From: Branchiostoma lanceolatum
Taxonomy: Eukaryota; Chordata; Leptocardii; Amphioxiformes; Branchiostomatidae
Direction: 5' to 3'
Assembly (NCBI RefSeq): GCF_035083965.1
Contig: NC_089724.1
Coordinates: 23,898,474-23,962,473 of the forward strand
DNA length: 64,000 bases
Shown: in pieces, positions 62,601-64,000 of the stretch
Numbering within the stretch: position 1 is the stretch's first letter
Layout of the letters: the number at the start of each line of letters is the position of its first letter
Notes under the pieces: generated by a model
Told to the model about the DNA's origin: nothing
Seen by the model: only the letters and a program-made list of their open reading frames with translations
Databases searched by the model: none
Made by a program: the position numbers and the translations under genes

Positions 62601-64000
62601 CTAAATTGAGCAGTTCAGGCAAAATTAGTCCAATCTATTGAGTTGGCAAACAGTTTCATTTCTCCATAATTCTGAGCTCACCTGTTATATTTCTCTTCCG
62701 ACAGATAAGATCACCACCTTGAAGGCATGTGCACCCTCAGCTCTGTGTGTCAACAAACCCTGGAACTTCACTGTAACCCCATTGGCTGGGGATGGTCATG
62801 TGCCAACAATCAGTAACCAATCAGGACTCGGACTCATCCACTATGTGTGGGACTTTGATGATGAAGAGGTGAAAAGGGGTTTTCTCCTTCTGCTTTCATT
62901 TTTAGATTATGCCCATCCAATAACTGATTATGATAGGGAGAAAGAAAACAATTCATGATCATAGAATCATTTCATCGTATATTTGAATGAATGATTGAAC
63001 TTTATTGCACAACAACTGAACATGGCAAGCAACACCAACAGTAATTCTCAGAGACTAATCTACAGTGAGTGAGTGAGTGAGTGAGTGAGTGAGTGAGTGA
63101 GTGAGTGAGTGAGTGAGTGAGTGAGTGAGTGAGTGAGTGAGTACCTCGCATGGTAGGCATAGGCTGGAATATGATGTCCAGTGCATATCGTCCCATGTGT
63201 GATGCGAAATGGCGCTGAGGAAATCTTCCAATGACACCGGCTGTGTATGAGGTACACTTAATAGGTAAACTAAGTAACTAAAAGGAAATATATAAGTTGT
63301 AACAGCTGCAGCTCCAATTTTCGACAGCGGCCCGCTCTGCGCACTCGAAGTGCATTCTAAATATTGTATGGAAGCCTGTGTGATAATAGTAGAACCCCAT
63401 GTAATACGGTGAATTATCACTCGATGCGGAACACCTGTACTGAACGTTTTCGCGGCACAGGTATGACATAATATGAAAAACATCACATTGTATCCTTGGT
63501 CCTCCGATTAGGATATCTACTGCTAGATTGTTCTGACAGATCAGATCCCACTTTCTCTACCACCATATTGTAATCTCTAGCCTGACATATACTTACACCG
63601 TGGAGCCAGCGGCCCGAGTTCGCGCCCGTGCCTAGACACGACTGGAAAAGATGCGCATCGTCCTATCGGATGGGGACATAAAGCCGGCGGCCCCGTGTAT
63701 GAGGGAGCTTCAGGGCGCCAAACCTCTGCACGTAAAAGAACCCAACACACTTATCGAAAAGAGTAGGGGTGACCCGGTGTCCTTGGTCAAAAACACGCGA
63801 GCCGTAGCGAAGCCGCATTGCACTTCTAGTTAACGAAAAAACGTCATGCTTCATCCTCAGTCTGAGGTTCGACCGCTTTTACATACTGTGTGTACTGTAC
63901 AGGAGACAGACACCAAGACTCCCCTGCTGTCCTGGAGGCCGTCCATGCTGCACACGTACAGAGAGACTGGTGCATACAGCTGGACAGTGGAGGCCATCAA
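50606..64000 (+). CDS. SORCS: SorCS-like Vps10p-domain sorting receptor, N-terminal 21 exons, partial
   Basis: Exons: 50606-50893, 51175-51239, 52436-52535, 52880-53035, 53504-53577, 54004-54068, 54417-54535, 56021-56107, 56586-56756, 57237-57386, 57876-57978, 58584-58660, 59108-59202, 59576-59683, 60014-60131, 60671-60807, 61150-61269, 61537-61705, 62131-62314, 62705-62868, 63903-beyond 64000. All phases match; 882 codons to the edge. A signal peptide (1-23) precedes a propeptide ending at a furin-type RSKR (52-55). The propeller follows with repeated Asp-box-like motifs (STDDGHHF, YTDDEGETY, VSHNGGLTWAQ, CTEGQKWESF), CSLHLHMDF, and GVLNEPGEAT. The 10CC module spans about 575-700 (CQCTPEDFECDYGF, where the Cys is built across an exon join). 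PKD1 (YTWDFGDG, HSYDTAGTYAVS) is about 705-797, and PKD2 (HYVWDFDDEE, HTYRETGAYSWTVEAI) starts at about 798. Vps10p plus PKD domains indicates SorCS rather than sortilin or SORL1. The transmembrane segment and tail lie beyond the window. Confidence 0.95.
51353..51600 (+). repeat. tRNA-derived SINE, well preserved, in SorCS-like intron 2
   Basis: The head TGGCCGAGTGACTAAGG resembles a tRNA A box with flanks, and GGTTTGATTCC about 40 bases on resembles a B box; together they look like a tRNA-Leu/Ser-type promoter. The tail has the family blocks TGTCCTTGGGAAAGGCACTG and ACCCAGGTGTAAAAAGTGGG. It has no intact cloverleaf or acceptor stem, so it is not a functional tRNA gene. Confidence 0.75.
53195..53295 (+). 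repeat. SINE fragment in SorCS-like intron 4
   Basis: TTGGTTTCAATCCCTTGG (B-box-like) followed by CCTAGGGAAAGGCACCTGAC and a TTTCTTCACTCAAG tail match the family order. Confidence 0.5.
54140..54320 (-). repeat. dispersed GGGGGCCC repeat fragment with a (CA)n tail, intron 6
   Basis: GAAGTCCTGCTGCCGTACCA, CAGGGGGCCCA and AACATACCAAATATCAT match copies near 15.2 and 31.4 kb, ending in a CA microsatellite at about 54281-54311. Confidence 0.6.
56777..57075 (+). repeat. low-complexity TGTGTTGTGCTG tract in SorCS-like intron 9
   Basis: About 300 bases of imperfect TGTGCTGTGTTG/TGTTGTGC repeats. Open frames through it are Cys/Leu/Val-rich translations of the repeat, not genes. Confidence 0.85.
59690..59880 (+). 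repeat. SINE copy in SorCS-like intron 14
   Basis: B-box-like GGGTACGAATCCC, then TTGTGCCCTTGGGAAAGGCA, CTCACTCCACTCAGGTG and GTACCTAGCTTCGGTTAGGG, in the family order. Confidence 0.7.
62325..62455 (+). repeat. SINE copy, 5' part, in SorCS-like intron 19
   Basis: GGTTCGAATCCTG (B-box-like), TTGTGCCCTTGGGAAAGGCA, then TTCCTCACTACACCCAG, where it stops. Confidence 0.65.
63066..63141 (+). repeat. (GTGA)n microsatellite, about 19 copies
   Basis: An uninterrupted GTGA/GAGT repeat in SorCS-like intron 20. The Leu-Thr-His-Ser ORFs on the minus strand are its translation. Confidence 0.95.
63595..63875 (+). repeat. dispersed repeat (GGAGCCAGCGGCC family) in SorCS-like intron 20
   Basis: Begins GTGGAGCCAGCGGCCCGAG and runs through GATGGGGACATAAAGCCGGC, ACCCAACACACTTATCGAAA and GGGGTGACCCGGTGTCC. 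It ends 27 bases before the acceptor of the last visible exon. Confidence 0.7.

Noticed and set aside
63002-63486. Minus-strand ORFs rich in Leu-Thr-His-Ser repeats
   Set aside because: They are direct translations of the GTGA microsatellite inside a SorCS-like intron.

Overview
The window reads as nuclear DNA of an invertebrate deuterostome, most likely an amphioxus (Branchiostoma). This is inference from: multi-exon genes with GT-AG introns of about 0.1-7 kb; animal families (CNNM, WBP1L-like, SorCS-like sortilin receptor); several tRNA-derived SINE copies; and many small inverted-repeat elements. No bacterial operons, CRISPR arrays, rRNA genes or free-standing tRNA genes were seen.

Layout, left to right. 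(1) 2621-3941, minus: first coding exon of a CNNM magnesium transporter, whose later exons lie beyond the left edge. (2) 4569-9261, plus: a complete six-exon gene for a small secreted protein of unknown family, divergent from CNNM. (3) 10158-19940, minus: a gene fusing a DUF2064/TIGR04282-type transferase to a TIGR04283-type family 2 glycosyltransferase, a pair associated in bacteria with arsenosugar or rSAM/selenodomain loci. One exon, expected in a 5.5 kb intron full of repeats, was not found. (4) 21712-22477, minus: 3' end of a gene with tandem copies of an unrecognised Cys-rich domain (motif DDTDNRGGGC); a second, damaged copy lies at 32219-32433. (5) 27753-29874, plus: a two-exon 483-residue protein with ATP-grasp-like motifs. 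(6) 37295-49001, minus: a five-exon WBP1/WBP1L (OPAL1)-like membrane adaptor. (7) 50606-64000, plus: the first 21 coding exons of a SorCS-like Vps10p receptor (signal peptide, furin site, Vps10p propeller, 10CC module, PKD domains), running off the right edge. The last two genes are head to head with a 1.6 kb shared upstream region.

Between and inside the genes lie well-defined repeats: a foldback element with a 12-bp target duplication inside an older repeat (5217-5871), a hAT-like element (24711-25877), a TA-flanked inverted-repeat element (43570-44435), perfect long hairpins at 24.3 and 24.5 kb and a perfect palindrome at 44.5 kb, a near-identical tandem array of a 1,176-bp unit (33764-36595), a large composite inverted repeat (about 13.0-16.6 kb), SINEs, and microsatellites. 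The genes do not form a pathway; each is an independent transcription unit. The most unusual biology is the fused arsenosugar-type glycosyltransferase gene and the orphan ATP-grasp-like gene.

All exon boundaries were worked out by eye from reading frame, GT/AG sites and phase; no alignment or database search was run.
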